DNA of 64,000 bases. Source: Polaromonas glacialis (GTDB taxonomy: Bacteria; Pseudomonadota; Gammaproteobacteria; Burkholderiales; Burkholderiaceae_C). Made by a program: the position numbers and the translations under genes. The notes beneath the pieces were generated by a model that ran no database searches, had not been told where the DNA came from, and worked only from the letters and a program-made list of their open reading frames with translations. The DNA lies in assembly GCF_000709345.1 (NCBI RefSeq), contig NZ_KL448323.1, positions 3,190,516 through 3,254,515 of the forward strand, written 5' to 3'. Below, one piece after another: positions 35,442-44,116 of this stretch. How positions within the stretch are numbered: position 1 is the stretch's first letter; every line of letters starts with the position of its first letter.

Positions 35442-36344
35442 ATGATTGAACGAAAAACCCATCTCGACACGCTGGCGGTGACCATGCTGCTCGGCTGCTG
35501 CCTGTTCTGGGGGTTGCAGCAGGTCCTGATCAAGGCCACGCTGGCCGAGATACCGCCGATGTTCCAGGCGTCGCTGCGCCTGGCGGGCGCGACGGCGCTG
35601 CTCTGGGGGTGGTGCGCCTGGCGCCAAATTCCCCTGTTCAGCCGCGACGGCTCGCTGGCGGCCGGGCTGCTGGCGGGCGCGCTGTTCGGCGCTGAATTTG
35701 CCTGCATCTACCTGGGCCTGCAATACACCACGGCGTCGCGGCTGACGGTGTTTTTGTACACCTCGCCGTTCTGGGTCGCGCTGCTGGTGCCGTTCTGGGC
35801 GCGCTCGGAAAGGCTGCGCGGCCTGCAGTGGGCCGGGCTGCTGTGCGCCTTCGTGGCGGTGGTGTTCGCGCTGCGCGAAGGCTTGTCCGGCGGCACGGCA
35901 TCGACTGTTCGCGGCGACCTGCTGGCGCTGGCGGCCGGCATGCTATGGGGCCTGACGACGGTGGTGATCCGGGCGTCGAAGCTGGTGACCATTGCGGCGG
36001 AAAAGCTGCTGTTCTACCAGCTGGCCGTCAGCGCAGCAGCCTTCCCGGCGCTGTCGCTCGGGCTGGGCGAAGCCTGGAACTGGCACTTCAGCGCGTTTGG
36101 CCTGGCGTCGCTCGGCGTGCAGACGGTGATTGGCGCCTTTGCCAGCTACCTGGCGTGGATGTGGATGCTGGGCCGCTACCCGGCCACGCAGATTTCAACC
36201 TTTGTGTTCTTCACGCCGCTGTTCGCGCTGCTGTTCGGCGCCCTGTGGCTGGGCGAGGCGGTCACGCCCGGCCTGCTGGCTGCGCTGGCCACGGTGGCGG
36301 CAGGCATCATGCTGGTCAACCGCAGGCCGCGCGCCGCCGCCTGA
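35442..36344 (+). CDS. EamA/DMT-family transporter
   Basis: Membrane carrier of 300 residues with ten hydrophobic helices in two EamA repeats (GCCLFWGLQQVLIKA at the start of the first; GDLLALAAGMLWGLTTVVIR at the start of the second). Family members export amino acids, nucleosides or other metabolites. Substrate unknown. Confidence 0.88.
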   Translation: MIERKTHLDTLAVTMLLGCCLFWGLQQVLIKATLAEIPPMFQASLRLAGATALLWGWCAWRQIPLFSRDGSLAAGLLAGALFGAEFACIYLGLQYTTASRLTVFLYTSPFWVALLVPFWARSERLRGLQWAGLLCAFVAVVFALREGLSGGTASTVRGDLLALAAGMLWGLTTVVIRASKLVTIAAEKLLFYQLAVSAAAFPALSLGLGEAWNWHFSAFGLASLGVQTVIGAFASYLAWMWMLGRYPATQISTFVFFTPLFALLFGALWLGEAVTPGLLAALATVAAGIMLVNRRPRAAA

Positions 36345-36407
36345 GCGGTTCGAAGCCCGGACGCGAAGCCCGCAGGCAAGGCCGTGTCATGCCAGCGCGA
36401 TGACCGG

Positions 36408-38813
36408 CTACGCCTGGCGCCTGGCCTGCTCGGCCACTTGCGCCAGCCAGGCCTCCAGCTGGCTTGAGTCGATGGGCTTGGCAAAGTGAAAGTTGAAGCC
36501 TGCTGCAAAGGCGGCCTGCTTGTCCTTGGGCTGGCTGTAGCCGGTCACCGCCGCCATGACCGCCGTCTGCACGCCCGGAATCAGGCGCAGCTGGCGCGCC
36601 AGCGTGTAGCCATCCATGTCGGGCAGGCCGATGTCAAGCAGGCACAGCTGCGGCAACACCCGGCGCGCGCATTCGATTGCATCAAGGGGATGGAACTGCA
36701 CGAACACCTCATGCCCGAGCAGTTCGATGAACATTCCCAGCAGGCGCGCCGCATCGACGTTGTCATCGACCACCAGGACACGCAGCGAATTGCCTGCGGG
36801 GCGGGAATCCGCATCGCTCGCCTCGATGCGGCGCTGCGCGTCGTCCTGCTTCAGGCGCGGCAGGACCACCGTCACTTCGCTGCCCATGCCCATTCCGGCG
36901 CTTTGCACCTTGACGGTTCCGCCATGCAGCTGCACCAGGCTGCGGACCAGCGCCAGGCCGATGCCCAGCCCGCCCTGGGAGCGGTCGGAGCTTCTTTCGC
37001 CCTGGGTGAACAGCTCGAAGGCGACGTCCAGCAGTTCGCTGGACATGCCGATGCCGTTGTCGCGCACGCGCAGCGTCAGGTGGCCATCGTCCGCCAGCAT
37101 CCGCAGGTCGATGCGGCCGCCATTGGGCGTGTAGCGGATGGCGTTGCCAAGCACATTGACCAGCACCTGGACCAGCCGCAGCCTGTCGCCCATCACCTGG
37201 GTGCGTTCGGGCGACAGCTGGATGTCCAGGTGGTGCGCCTTGGCCTCCAGCAGCGGACGAATCTGCTCCAGCGCCTCGGTGGCGATGGTTTTCAGGTCCA
37301 CTGGCTGCCGGTCCAGCGTCACCTGGCCGCGGGTGACGCGGGACACGTCGAGCAGGTCGTCGATCAGGCGGGTCATGTGCCGGGCCTGGCGCGAAATCAC
37401 TTCGCTCAGCTGCAACACCCCGGCGTCATCCAGCGTGCCCCTGGACAGCAGGTCGGCGGCGGTGGCGATCGGCGCCAGCGGGTTCCTGAGCTCATGGGCC
37501 AGCATGGCCAGGAACTCGTCCTTGAGCCGGTCCGCGTGCTGCAGGCCCTGCTGCGCCAGCTTCTGCTCATGAATCTCGGTGCAGGTCCCGATCCAGCGAA
37601 CGATCACGCCCTGCGCGTCGCGCACCGGCCGGGCACGGCCCAACACCCAGCGGTATTGGCCGGAGTGGTGGCGCAGCCGGTGTTCGATCTCGTAGCACTC
37701 GCCGGTGTCCAGGCAGTGGTGCCATTTTTTCAGCACCATCTCCCGGTCCTCGGGATGAAACAGCGCCGTCCACGCCTTGCCGTCGATGGCGCCCTGCGCA
37801 ACGCCGGTGTAGTCATACCACTGCTGGTTGCAGTAGTCCAGCAAGCCGTCAGGCGTCGTGCCCCAGACGATCTGCGGTATGGCATTGGCGATCGTGTGGT
37901 ACTTGAGGACGGTTTTGCGCAACTTGGCGTCGGCGCGGGCATGCTCGGTGACGTCATTGCCCTCGATGAAAACGCCGCTGACGGCACCGTCGGGTCCGGT
38001 GATGGGCTGAAAAATGAAATCGACGAAGCGCTGCTCCGGCCGGCCCCTGGCATGCTGCGAAAAAATCACCGGCATCCGGGTGCCGATGAAGGGCTTGCCG
38101 CTGGCATAAACCTCATCGAGCAGCGCGCCGTAGTCCTGGCCCTCGACTTTTCGGCCAATGTCCAGAAAGGTCTTGCCGACCACCTCGTCGCGTCCGACCA
38201 GCCGCAGGTAAGCGCTGTTGGCCAGTTCGTACACATGGCCAGGCTCGCGCACCACCGCCATGAAGCTGGGGGCCTGTTCAAACAGGCTGTAGAGCCACTG
38301 GGTTTCGGTCCGGCAGGTTTTTTCCGCCAGCACCCTGGTGGTGGTTTGCGCCAGCGCGCAGTACAGCCCGGCCACCGTGCCGTCAGGACCATCGACAGGC
38401 GCACACGAAAAGCTGCACCAGGCCTGCCCGTTGACGCCATCGCGGCGCAGCAGAAAAGGCGCGGCCCCCAGAGGGACAGACTCCCCGGCCAGGGTCTGGC
38501 TGACCAGCGGCTCGATGTCGGGGCGCACTTCGGGCCACACCTCGTACAGGGGCTGGCCCAACGCCGCCGGATGCCGTTGTCCCAGGATGTTCAGGCAGGC
38601 GTCGTTGTACAGCAGGCGCAGCTCAGGCCCCCAGGCCACGAACACCGGCGTTCTGGAACGCAGCATGAGTCCGGCAACGGTCTGGAGCGCTTGCGGCCAG
38701 TCTTGCGGGTGACCCAGCCGCGAACTGGTCCAGTCATGGCTGCGCATCAAAGCGCCCGCCGTGCCGCCGTCCCTCAAAAAGCCGGGGGATGCTTTTGATG
38801 ATTCTTGAGCCAA
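36408..38813 (-). CDS. Hybrid sensor histidine kinase with PAS domains and receiver
   Basis: Apparently soluble kinase of 801 residues. Order: PAS-like (about 45-155), PAS (175-290), PAS/PAC (300-415, with HHSGQYRWVLGRARPV), HisKA with H440 in LAMLAHELRNPLAP, HATPase (NVLGNAIRYTPNGG, DNGIGMS, GGLGIGLAL), and a C-terminal receiver (RVLVVDDNVDAARLL, phospho-acceptor D727 in LLDIGLPDMDG, K779 in FAKPID). No helices. The TTG at 38813 opens the frame without a ribosome site; the first ATG is 22 codons later, so the N terminus is uncertain. Confidence 0.9.
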   Translation of the reverse strand: MAQESSKASPGFLRDGGTAGALMRSHDWTSSRLGHPQDWPQALQTVAGLMLRSRTPVFVAWGPELRLLYNDACLNILGQRHPAALGQPLYEVWPEVRPDIEPLVSQTLAGESVPLGAAPFLLRRDGVNGQAWCSFSCAPVDGPDGTVAGLYCALAQTTTRVLAEKTCRTETQWLYSLFEQAPSFMAVVREPGHVYELANSAYLRLVGRDEVVGKTFLDIGRKVEGQDYGALLDEVYASGKPFIGTRMPVIFSQHARGRPEQRFVDFIFQPITGPDGAVSGVFIEGNDVTEHARADAKLRKTVLKYHTIANAIPQIVWGTTPDGLLDYCNQQWYDYTGVAQGAIDGKAWTALFHPEDREMVLKKWHHCLDTGECYEIEHRLRHHSGQYRWVLGRARPVRDAQGVIVRWIGTCTEIHEQKLAQQGLQHADRLKDEFLAMLAHELRNPLAPIATAADLLSRGTLDDAGVLQLSEVISRQARHMTRLIDDLLDVSRVTRGQVTLDRQPVDLKTIATEALEQIRPLLEAKAHHLDIQLSPERTQVMGDRLRLVQVLVNVLGNAIRYTPNGGRIDLRMLADDGHLTLRVRDNGIGMSSELLDVAFELFTQGERSSDRSQGGLGIGLALVRSLVQLHGGTVKVQSAGMGMGSEVTVVLPRLKQDDAQRRIEASDADSRPAGNSLRVLVVDDNVDAARLLGMFIELLGHEVFVQFHPLDAIECARRVLPQLCLLDIGLPDMDGYTLARQLRLIPGVQTAVMAAVTGYSQPKDKQAAFAAGFNFHFAKPIDSSQLEAWLAQVAEQARRQA

Positions 38814-39175
38814 AATTTGATTTTTTTAACTAAGCCAATAAAATTACAAAAACGCATACTAATCGAACAAGGCGAAACCGGTCCGGTTTGCGCTGTTTCA
38901 GGTGCTTAACAAAGCAGCTTTTGCGACTTCCTGCACATCCGGCAAGCCAGCGGTTCGGAAACCGCGAAACACCTGAACAATTCTCATTCCCGCGATTCTA
39001 AGGAGTCACGGCCGAGGTGTCGTGACGCTGGCGGCGGGGGCGCTTCAGTGCTCTCCCACATCAGACGGTCCGCCGTCTGACAGCCAGCAGAAAAAAAGCG
39101 GGTTATCTTGGCTTTCATGGCTTCCTTGCGCATTCACACCACGGGTACGGCATGCGGGGCTGAAAGGCAGACGCC
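38814..39175. other. 362-bp gap between divergent kinase and phosphatase genes
   Basis: No gene seen. It is AT-rich near 38815-38870, where the kinase promoter is likely, and holds a perfect hairpin TCAGACGG-TCCG-CCGTCTGA at 39061-39080 without T-tract. Short ORFs here have no coding character. Confidence 0.5.
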
Positions 39176-39946
39176 ATGACGCCCACGCTGCCGCAGATCC
39201 TGTGGGTGGTGCGCCACGGCCAGAGCGCCGGCAACGTGGCGCGCGATGCGGCCGAGGCCAATGGCCTGCATGTCATCGACATTGCCACGCGCGACATCGA
39301 CCTTCCGCTGTCCGCGCTGGGCCGGCGCCAGTCGCAAAGCCTGGGCCACTGGTTTGGCAGCCTGCCGCTGCAGGAGCGGCCCCAGGTGCTGCTGTGCTCG
39401 CCCTACGTCAGGGCGCGGGAGACGGCGCAACTGCTGCCGGAGAGCGGCGGCATCACGCAGGCCGTCAGGCTGCGCATGGACGAACGCCTGCGGGAAAAGG
39501 AATTCGGCATCCTGGACCGCCTGACGCACCTGGGCATCACCCGGAAAAACCCCGAACTGAGCGAACAGCGCGGCCATGTCGGCAAGTTCTACTTTCGCCC
39601 CCCGGGCGGCGAGAGCTTGTGCGACGTGATCCTGCGGCTGCGCAGCCTGCTGGAAATGACGACACGCGAATATGCCGGCCAGCGCGTGCTGGTCGTGGCG
39701 CACCAGGTGACCGTGAACTGCATGCGCTACCTGATCGAGCAGATGGACGAGGCCACCATTTTGGACATTGACCGGCTGGGCGACATTCCCAACTGCAGCG
39801 TGACGTCGTACCGGACCGTGGGCGACGACGACGGCAACGACCAGCCCCGCCATGTGGTCGACCTGGTGAATTTCCTGGCGCCGCTGCTGGCGGAAGGCAC
39901 GCCGGTGAAGTCCGAGCCCGATGCACCGGTCGCGCCCAGCCCTTGA
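39176..39946 (+). CDS. Histidine phosphatase family protein
   Basis: Product of 256 residues of the phosphoglycerate-mutase-like superfamily. The phospho-acceptor motif RHGQSAGN lies near residue 13, followed by LLCSPYVRARETAQLL, the acid/base glutamate region RLREKEFGILDRL, and VVAHQVTVNCMRYLI with the second histidine. Substrate unknown. It precedes the broken NAD(P)H-hydrate dehydratase on the same strand by a few bases, which suggests they once formed an operon. Confidence 0.9.
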   Translation: MTPTLPQILWVVRHGQSAGNVARDAAEANGLHVIDIATRDIDLPLSALGRRQSQSLGHWFGSLPLQERPQVLLCSPYVRARETAQLLPESGGITQAVRLRMDERLREKEFGILDRLTHLGITRKNPELSEQRGHVGKFYFRPPGGESLCDVILRLRSLLEMTTREYAGQRVLVVAHQVTVNCMRYLIEQMDEATILDIDRLGDIPNCSVTSYRTVGDDDGNDQPRHVVDLVNFLAPLLAEGTPVKSEPDAPVAPSP

Positions 39947-39954
39947 GACCGGCC

Positions 39955-40694
39955 ATGCAGACCCTCGACCGACTGGCACTGCGCGACTGGCCGCCGGCGC
40001 GGGCAAGCTGACCATTGCCACCGCGCGAAGCGTCGCGCCCGGCCTGGCGCTCTTGATGCCCGAAGCGCGCGCCAACGGGCTGCCGGAAACCCCGGCGGGC
40101 GGCCTGCTGGCGTCAATCGTCAAGCAACTCGCGCCGTGCGCGGCGCGCTGTTCGGCCGTACTGGCCGGGCCTGCTGGACAGCGAGGGCAGCTGCGAATTT
40201 GTCGAACGCCTGCTGCGCCACCTGGCCGGCGTTCCGGTGATCCTCGATGTGCTGGCCATGGATGTGGTGCTGCGGGTACCGCGTTTTGACCAGCCGGTGC
40301 TGCTGACGCCGCATGCGGGCGAAATGGCGCACCTGAGCGGCCAGCGCAAGGACGACGTGAAGGCCGATGCGCCTGCGCTGGTGCGGGCCATGGCCGTGAA
40401 GCACAACGCGGTGGTGGCGCTGAAAGGCGCGACCACCTTCATCATTGCGCCCGAAGGTGAAGCCTGGTGCCATGTGTCGGCCAATGCGGGCCTGGGCACC
40501 TCGGGCTCGGGCGACGTGCTGGCGGGCCTCATGACCGGCCTGGCGGCGCGCGGCGCGCCCCTGGTGCAGGCGGCGGCCTGGGGGTTTTCCTGCATGCGCT
40601 GGCGGGGCAGCGGCTGGCCGAACGCCATGGCCGGCAGGGCTTTCTGGCCCGGGAAATCCTGAAGGAAATCCCGTCGGTGATGCGCGACCTTTGA
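39955..40694 (+). pseudogene. Broken ADP-dependent NAD(P)H-hydrate dehydratase (NnrD/YjeF C-terminal type)
   Basis: The repair enzyme's parts are spread over several frames. ATG 39955 gives MQTLDRLALRDWPP and then stops; GAGKLTIATARSVAPG lies in another frame; the C-terminal half from about 40237 has ILDVLAMDV, LLTPHAGEMAHL, KGATTFIIAPEG and the ADP-binding NAGLGTSGSGDVLAG; the last part (HALAGQRLAERHG ... EIPSVMRDL) is shifted again near 40590. Part of the N-terminal sugar-kinase-like fold is missing. At least three frame changes plus a deletion make it non-functional unless the assembly is wrong. Confidence 0.85.
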
Positions 40695-40817
40695 CATTGA
40701 CGCCACTGCAAACCTGAATGCGCCGGTTTGAAGAAGCGCGGGGTTTCGCTGCCATTTCGCGCACGCTGGCGCGCGATGCGTTTCAATACGGCTGACACCT
40801 ATTTCCGGACCTTCGCC

Positions 40818-41876
40818 ATGCCGCTTCGCTCTGCCCTTCCCGCCCTTCTCGCCGCGCTGCTGTTCGGCGCCAGCACGCCGTTGGCCAAGCTGCTGGCCGG
40901 GAACATGCCGCCGCTGCTGCTGGCCGGCCTGCTTTACCTGGGCAGCGGCTTCGGCCTGGGCGTGCTGCTGCTGGTGCGGCGCCTGCGCGAACGCCATGGC
41001 GGCCAGCCCGTGACCCGGCTGCACATTCCCCGCGCCGAGCGGCCCTGGCTGCTGGGCGCCATCGTGGCCGGCGGCATGCTGGCGCCTGCGCTGTTCATGC
41101 TCGGCCTGGCGCAAACCAGTGCCGCGTCCGCGTCGCTGCTGCTGAACCTGGAAGGCGTGCTGACGGCGGTCGTGGCCTGGCTGGCCTTCCGTGAAAACGC
41201 CGACCGCCGCGTCGTGCTGGGCATGGCGGCCATCGCGCTGGGCGGCGTGCTGCTGTCGTGGCAACCGGGTGGCGCCAGCTTCTCCCCCGGCGCCCTGCTG
41301 ATTGCCGGCGCCTGCCTGGGCTGGGCCGTGGACAACAACCTGACGCGCAGGGTGTCCGGCAACGATGCCCTGCTGGTGGCCTGTCTGAAAGGCTTGCTCG
41401 CCGGCGTGACCAACACCGCCATCGCGCTGTATGTCGGCGCTTCACTGCCGGGTGCAGCGCCACTGGGCTATGCCGGCTTGGTGGGTTTCCTGGGCTACGG
41501 GCTGAGCCTGAGCCTGTTCGTGGTGGCGCTCAGGACGCTGGGAACCGCGCGCACTGGCGCCTACTTTTCGGTGGCGCCCTTGTTCGGTGTGATGATTTCG
41601 CTGGTCCTCTGGCCCGAGATGCCGGGCGGGCTGTTCTGGGCGGCGGCCGCGCTGATGGGGCTGGGCGTCTGGCTGCACCTGAGCGAGCGGCATGCGCATC
41701 CACACACGCACGAGGTGTTGCAGCACAGCCACCCGCACCGGCACGACGCGCACCACCAGCATGCGCATGACTTTGCATGGGATGGGACGTCGCCGCATGC
41801 GCATCCGCACCGGCATGCGCCGCTGGCGCACACGCATGCGCATTACCCGGACATTCACCACCGGCATCCGCATTGA
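40818..41876 (+). CDS. EamA/DMT-family transporter with long His-rich C-terminal tail
   Basis: Membrane carrier of 352 residues: ten hydrophobic helices over residues 1-290, then a tail of about 60 residues with more than 20 histidines (ERHAHPHTHEVLQHSHPH, HAHYPDIHHRHPH). The ATG at 40818 is chosen because the first helix begins directly after it; the frame is open further left. The tail would bind nickel, zinc, copper or cobalt, and suggests metal-related transport or sensing. Similar tails occur on related beta-proteobacterial carriers, as far as I recall. Confidence 0.88.
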   Translation: MPLRSALPALLAALLFGASTPLAKLLAGNMPPLLLAGLLYLGSGFGLGVLLLVRRLRERHGGQPVTRLHIPRAERPWLLGAIVAGGMLAPALFMLGLAQTSAASASLLLNLEGVLTAVVAWLAFRENADRRVVLGMAAIALGGVLLSWQPGGASFSPGALLIAGACLGWAVDNNLTRRVSGNDALLVACLKGLLAGVTNTAIALYVGASLPGAAPLGYAGLVGFLGYGLSLSLFVVALRTLGTARTGAYFSVAPLFGVMISLVLWPEMPGGLFWAAAALMGLGVWLHLSERHAHPHTHEVLQHSHPHRHDAHHQHAHDFAWDGTSPHAHPHRHAPLAHTHAHYPDIHHRHPH

Positions 41877-41913
41877 CGTCATGAGGTGGCGCGCAGGACG
41901 CTGGCGGCCAGTC

Positions 41914-42318
41914 TTATTTCACGCCATGCCGGGCCTGCCACTTTTTCATGAAGGCAATTTCCTGCTTTTGCGCCTTGATGATGTCCCGGGCCATCTTGCG
42001 CAGTTCGGGGTCCTTGCCGTGCTTCAACTGGACCTCGGCCATATGCACCGCGCCCTGGTGGTGCGGAATCATGTGCGCCACGAAATCCTTGTCGGCATTG
42101 CCGGTGTAGGGACGGCTCATGTCCTTCATCATTTTTTCCTCGCCCTGCTGGAAGGCGCGGGTCGAGTCAGAAGCCTTGGCATCGGCGGCATGGTTCATGC
42201 CCGCGTGCTCCGCCGGCATGGAAGCGGCAGGCTGCGCCTGGACGGTGAAGGCTGCGGCGGAGAAGGCCAGGGCGCTGAGCGCGCAGGCCAGCGTTTGGGG
42301 AAGGCGGGAATTGTTCAT
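41914..42318 (-). CDS. DUF305 periplasmic protein
   Basis: Product of 134 residues with signal peptide (ending about TVQAQ). The DUF305 core is clear: DKDFVAHMIPHHQGAVHMAEV, then ELRKMARDIIKAQKQEIAFM and a KWQARHG end. The Met- and His-rich elements (HAGMNHAAD, MIPHHQGAVHM) suggest copper or silver binding. ATG 42318 has AGGAG eight bases upstream. Neighbours do not include copper efflux genes, though a His-rich carrier gene is convergent 38 bp away. Confidence 0.92.
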   Translation of the reverse strand: MNNSRLPQTLACALSALAFSAAAFTVQAQPAASMPAEHAGMNHAADAKASDSTRAFQQGEEKMMKDMSRPYTGNADKDFVAHMIPHHQGAVHMAEVQLKHGKDPELRKMARDIIKAQKQEIAFMKKWQARHGVK

Positions 42319-42595
42319 GGGGAAATCTCCTGAAAGGTGAGTCAAATCGCTTCCATGCCGGTGCATGCTGCCGCCATCGTGAAGCTTCCCACCGGGGGAA
42401 GGTCAAGCGCCTTGACCCCATGAAAAACCGGGCTTTTGCAGGCGTGTCAATTCCTTACGCCTGAACAGGGGGTTTTTTGCTACCGTAAGGCCCGCCTTTG
42501 CCATGCAAACCCTGCTACCCCATCCCAACCCCCGTCCAGTGCGATTTCGCGGAATCAGCGAACCCTGCCTGCGCCGGACTGGCAGCCGGAACCCC

Positions 42596-44104
42596 ATGAA
42601 ATTACCCGCCCCTGTTCCGCGCCCGGAAGAAATCGAACTCAAGCTGGCCTTGCCCACCGCCGACCCGCAGGGCCTGGCCAGGCGGCTGGCGCGCACGCCG
42701 CTGCTGGCGCGCCGCAAGCCCACGCAGCAGCCCCTGCACAACATCTACTACGACACGCCCGGGCAGGACCTGTACGAGGAGCGGGTGGCCCTGCGCCTGC
42801 GCCGCGTGGGCAGCAGCACCGATCCGCAGTGGCGGCAAACGCTGAAGATGGGCGGGCGCAGCGACTCGGCCCTGAGCCATCGCGGCGAGTGGGAAGTGCC
42901 GCTGGCCGGCGCCGAACTGTCGCGCGAAGCGCTGGAGGCCACGCCCTGGCCCGAGTTCGACCCGGACGGCAGCCGATTCGATGCGCTGGCGCCGTGCCTG
43001 GTCACCGCCTTCGAACGCACCTCCTGGACGGTGCGCCAGCGCGGCAGCAGCGTGGTCGAGGTGTCGCTGGACATCGGCCAGGTCGTGGCGGGCGACCAGT
43101 GCGCGCCGCTGTGCGAACTGGAACTCGAACTCATGGCCGGGGATCCGGCGGCGCTGTTCGAGGTCGCGCGGCAGATTGCCCGCAGCGTGGCGGTGCTGCC
43201 GCTCAACACCAGCAAGTCCGAGCGCGGCTATGCGCTGCTGCAGAACCGCTTGAGGCAGCCGCTGCGCGCCCGGCCGCCGGCGCTGGCCAAGGGCATGGCC
43301 CTGCCGCTGGCGGCGCAGCTGGTGCTGCGTGAAATGTTCTGCCAGTTCACCAGCAACCTCAACCTGCTGAGCCAGTCCGACGACCCGGAGGTGCTGCACC
43401 AGGCGCGCGTCGGCTGGCGGCGCTTCAAAAGCGCGGTGCGGCTGTTCAAGCCTGCGCTGGCGGCCGGCCAGATGCCCGACTGGCAGGCGCTGGCGCCGCT
43501 GCTGGCCTTCATCGGCGAGCTGCGCGACATTGACGTGGCCCGGACCGAAACCCTGCCGGCGCTGGCAGACGCCTACCGCGCGGGCAGCGCGCAGCGGGCC
43601 GAAAAATGGCGGACGATGCTCCAGGCGCTGTCGGATGCGGCCCGGCTTCAGCGCAAATCCATCGGCCATGCGCTCGAAGTGCCGGCCGTGGGCGCCACGC
43701 TGCTGGCCATCACGCAGTGGCTCGAAGACCTGCCGAGGCAGGCCGGGCCGGCCGATCACGAGGCTCACGCGTCCAGGCATCCCTTGCGCCGCTGGGCGCG
43801 GCAGCGCGTCGATCGGCTGCACCGGAACATGAAGCGCGCACTGGCCGACAGCGCCCATCCGGACAGCCTGCACCGCGCCCGCATCCTGGCCAAGCGGCTG
43901 CGCTATGCCATCGAGGCGCTGCAGTCGCTGCTGCCCGGGCGGCACGTGGAACGCTGGCTGCCGAAGGCGACTAGGCTTCAGGCCGACATCGGCGCCACGC
44001 GCGACCTGCAGCAGGCCGGCGTGCTCGCGGCCAGCCTGGAAATCGACCCCGGGCTGGCCGAATTCCTGCGCGGCGTCGGCGTCGGGCAGCAAGCGCCGCG
44101 CTGA
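42596..44104 (+). CDS. CYTH/CHAD domain protein (inorganic triphosphatase type)
   Basis: Product of 502 residues. The N-terminal CYTH domain has the EIELKL metal/triphosphate motif (about 11-16) and TPLLARRKPTQQPLHNIYYDT; the C-terminal CHAD domain (from about 240) is helical and rich in His, Arg and Lys (VLHQARVGWRRFKSAVRLF, SLHRARILAKRLRYAIEAL). CYTH enzymes hydrolyse triphosphate; CHAD domains bind polyphosphate. ATG 42596 chosen by the motif's position; the frame is open to 42503. Stands alone between DUF305 and acetoacetyl-CoA synthetase genes. Confidence 0.9.
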   Translation: MKLPAPVPRPEEIELKLALPTADPQGLARRLARTPLLARRKPTQQPLHNIYYDTPGQDLYEERVALRLRRVGSSTDPQWRQTLKMGGRSDSALSHRGEWEVPLAGAELSREALEATPWPEFDPDGSRFDALAPCLVTAFERTSWTVRQRGSSVVEVSLDIGQVVAGDQCAPLCELELELMAGDPAALFEVARQIARSVAVLPLNTSKSERGYALLQNRLRQPLRARPPALAKGMALPLAAQLVLREMFCQFTSNLNLLSQSDDPEVLHQARVGWRRFKSAVRLFKPALAAGQMPDWQALAPLLAFIGELRDIDVARTETLPALADAYRAGSAQRAEKWRTMLQALSDAARLQRKSIGHALEVPAVGATLLAITQWLEDLPRQAGPADHEAHASRHPLRRWARQRVDRLHRNMKRALADSAHPDSLHRARILAKRLRYAIEALQSLLPGRHVERWLPKATRLQADIGATRDLQQAGVLAASLEIDPGLAEFLRGVGVGQQAPR

Positions 44105-44116
44105 GCCGGCGGCGCT

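Noticed and set aside
36486..38798. 770-codon plus-strand ORF opposite the hybrid kinase
   Set aside because: Shadow frame without any recognised domain.
39061..39080. Perfect hairpin TCAGACGG/CCGTCTGA as a terminator or operator
   Set aside because: It lies between divergent genes without a T-tract, and I cannot assign a role; mentioned only within the gap entry.
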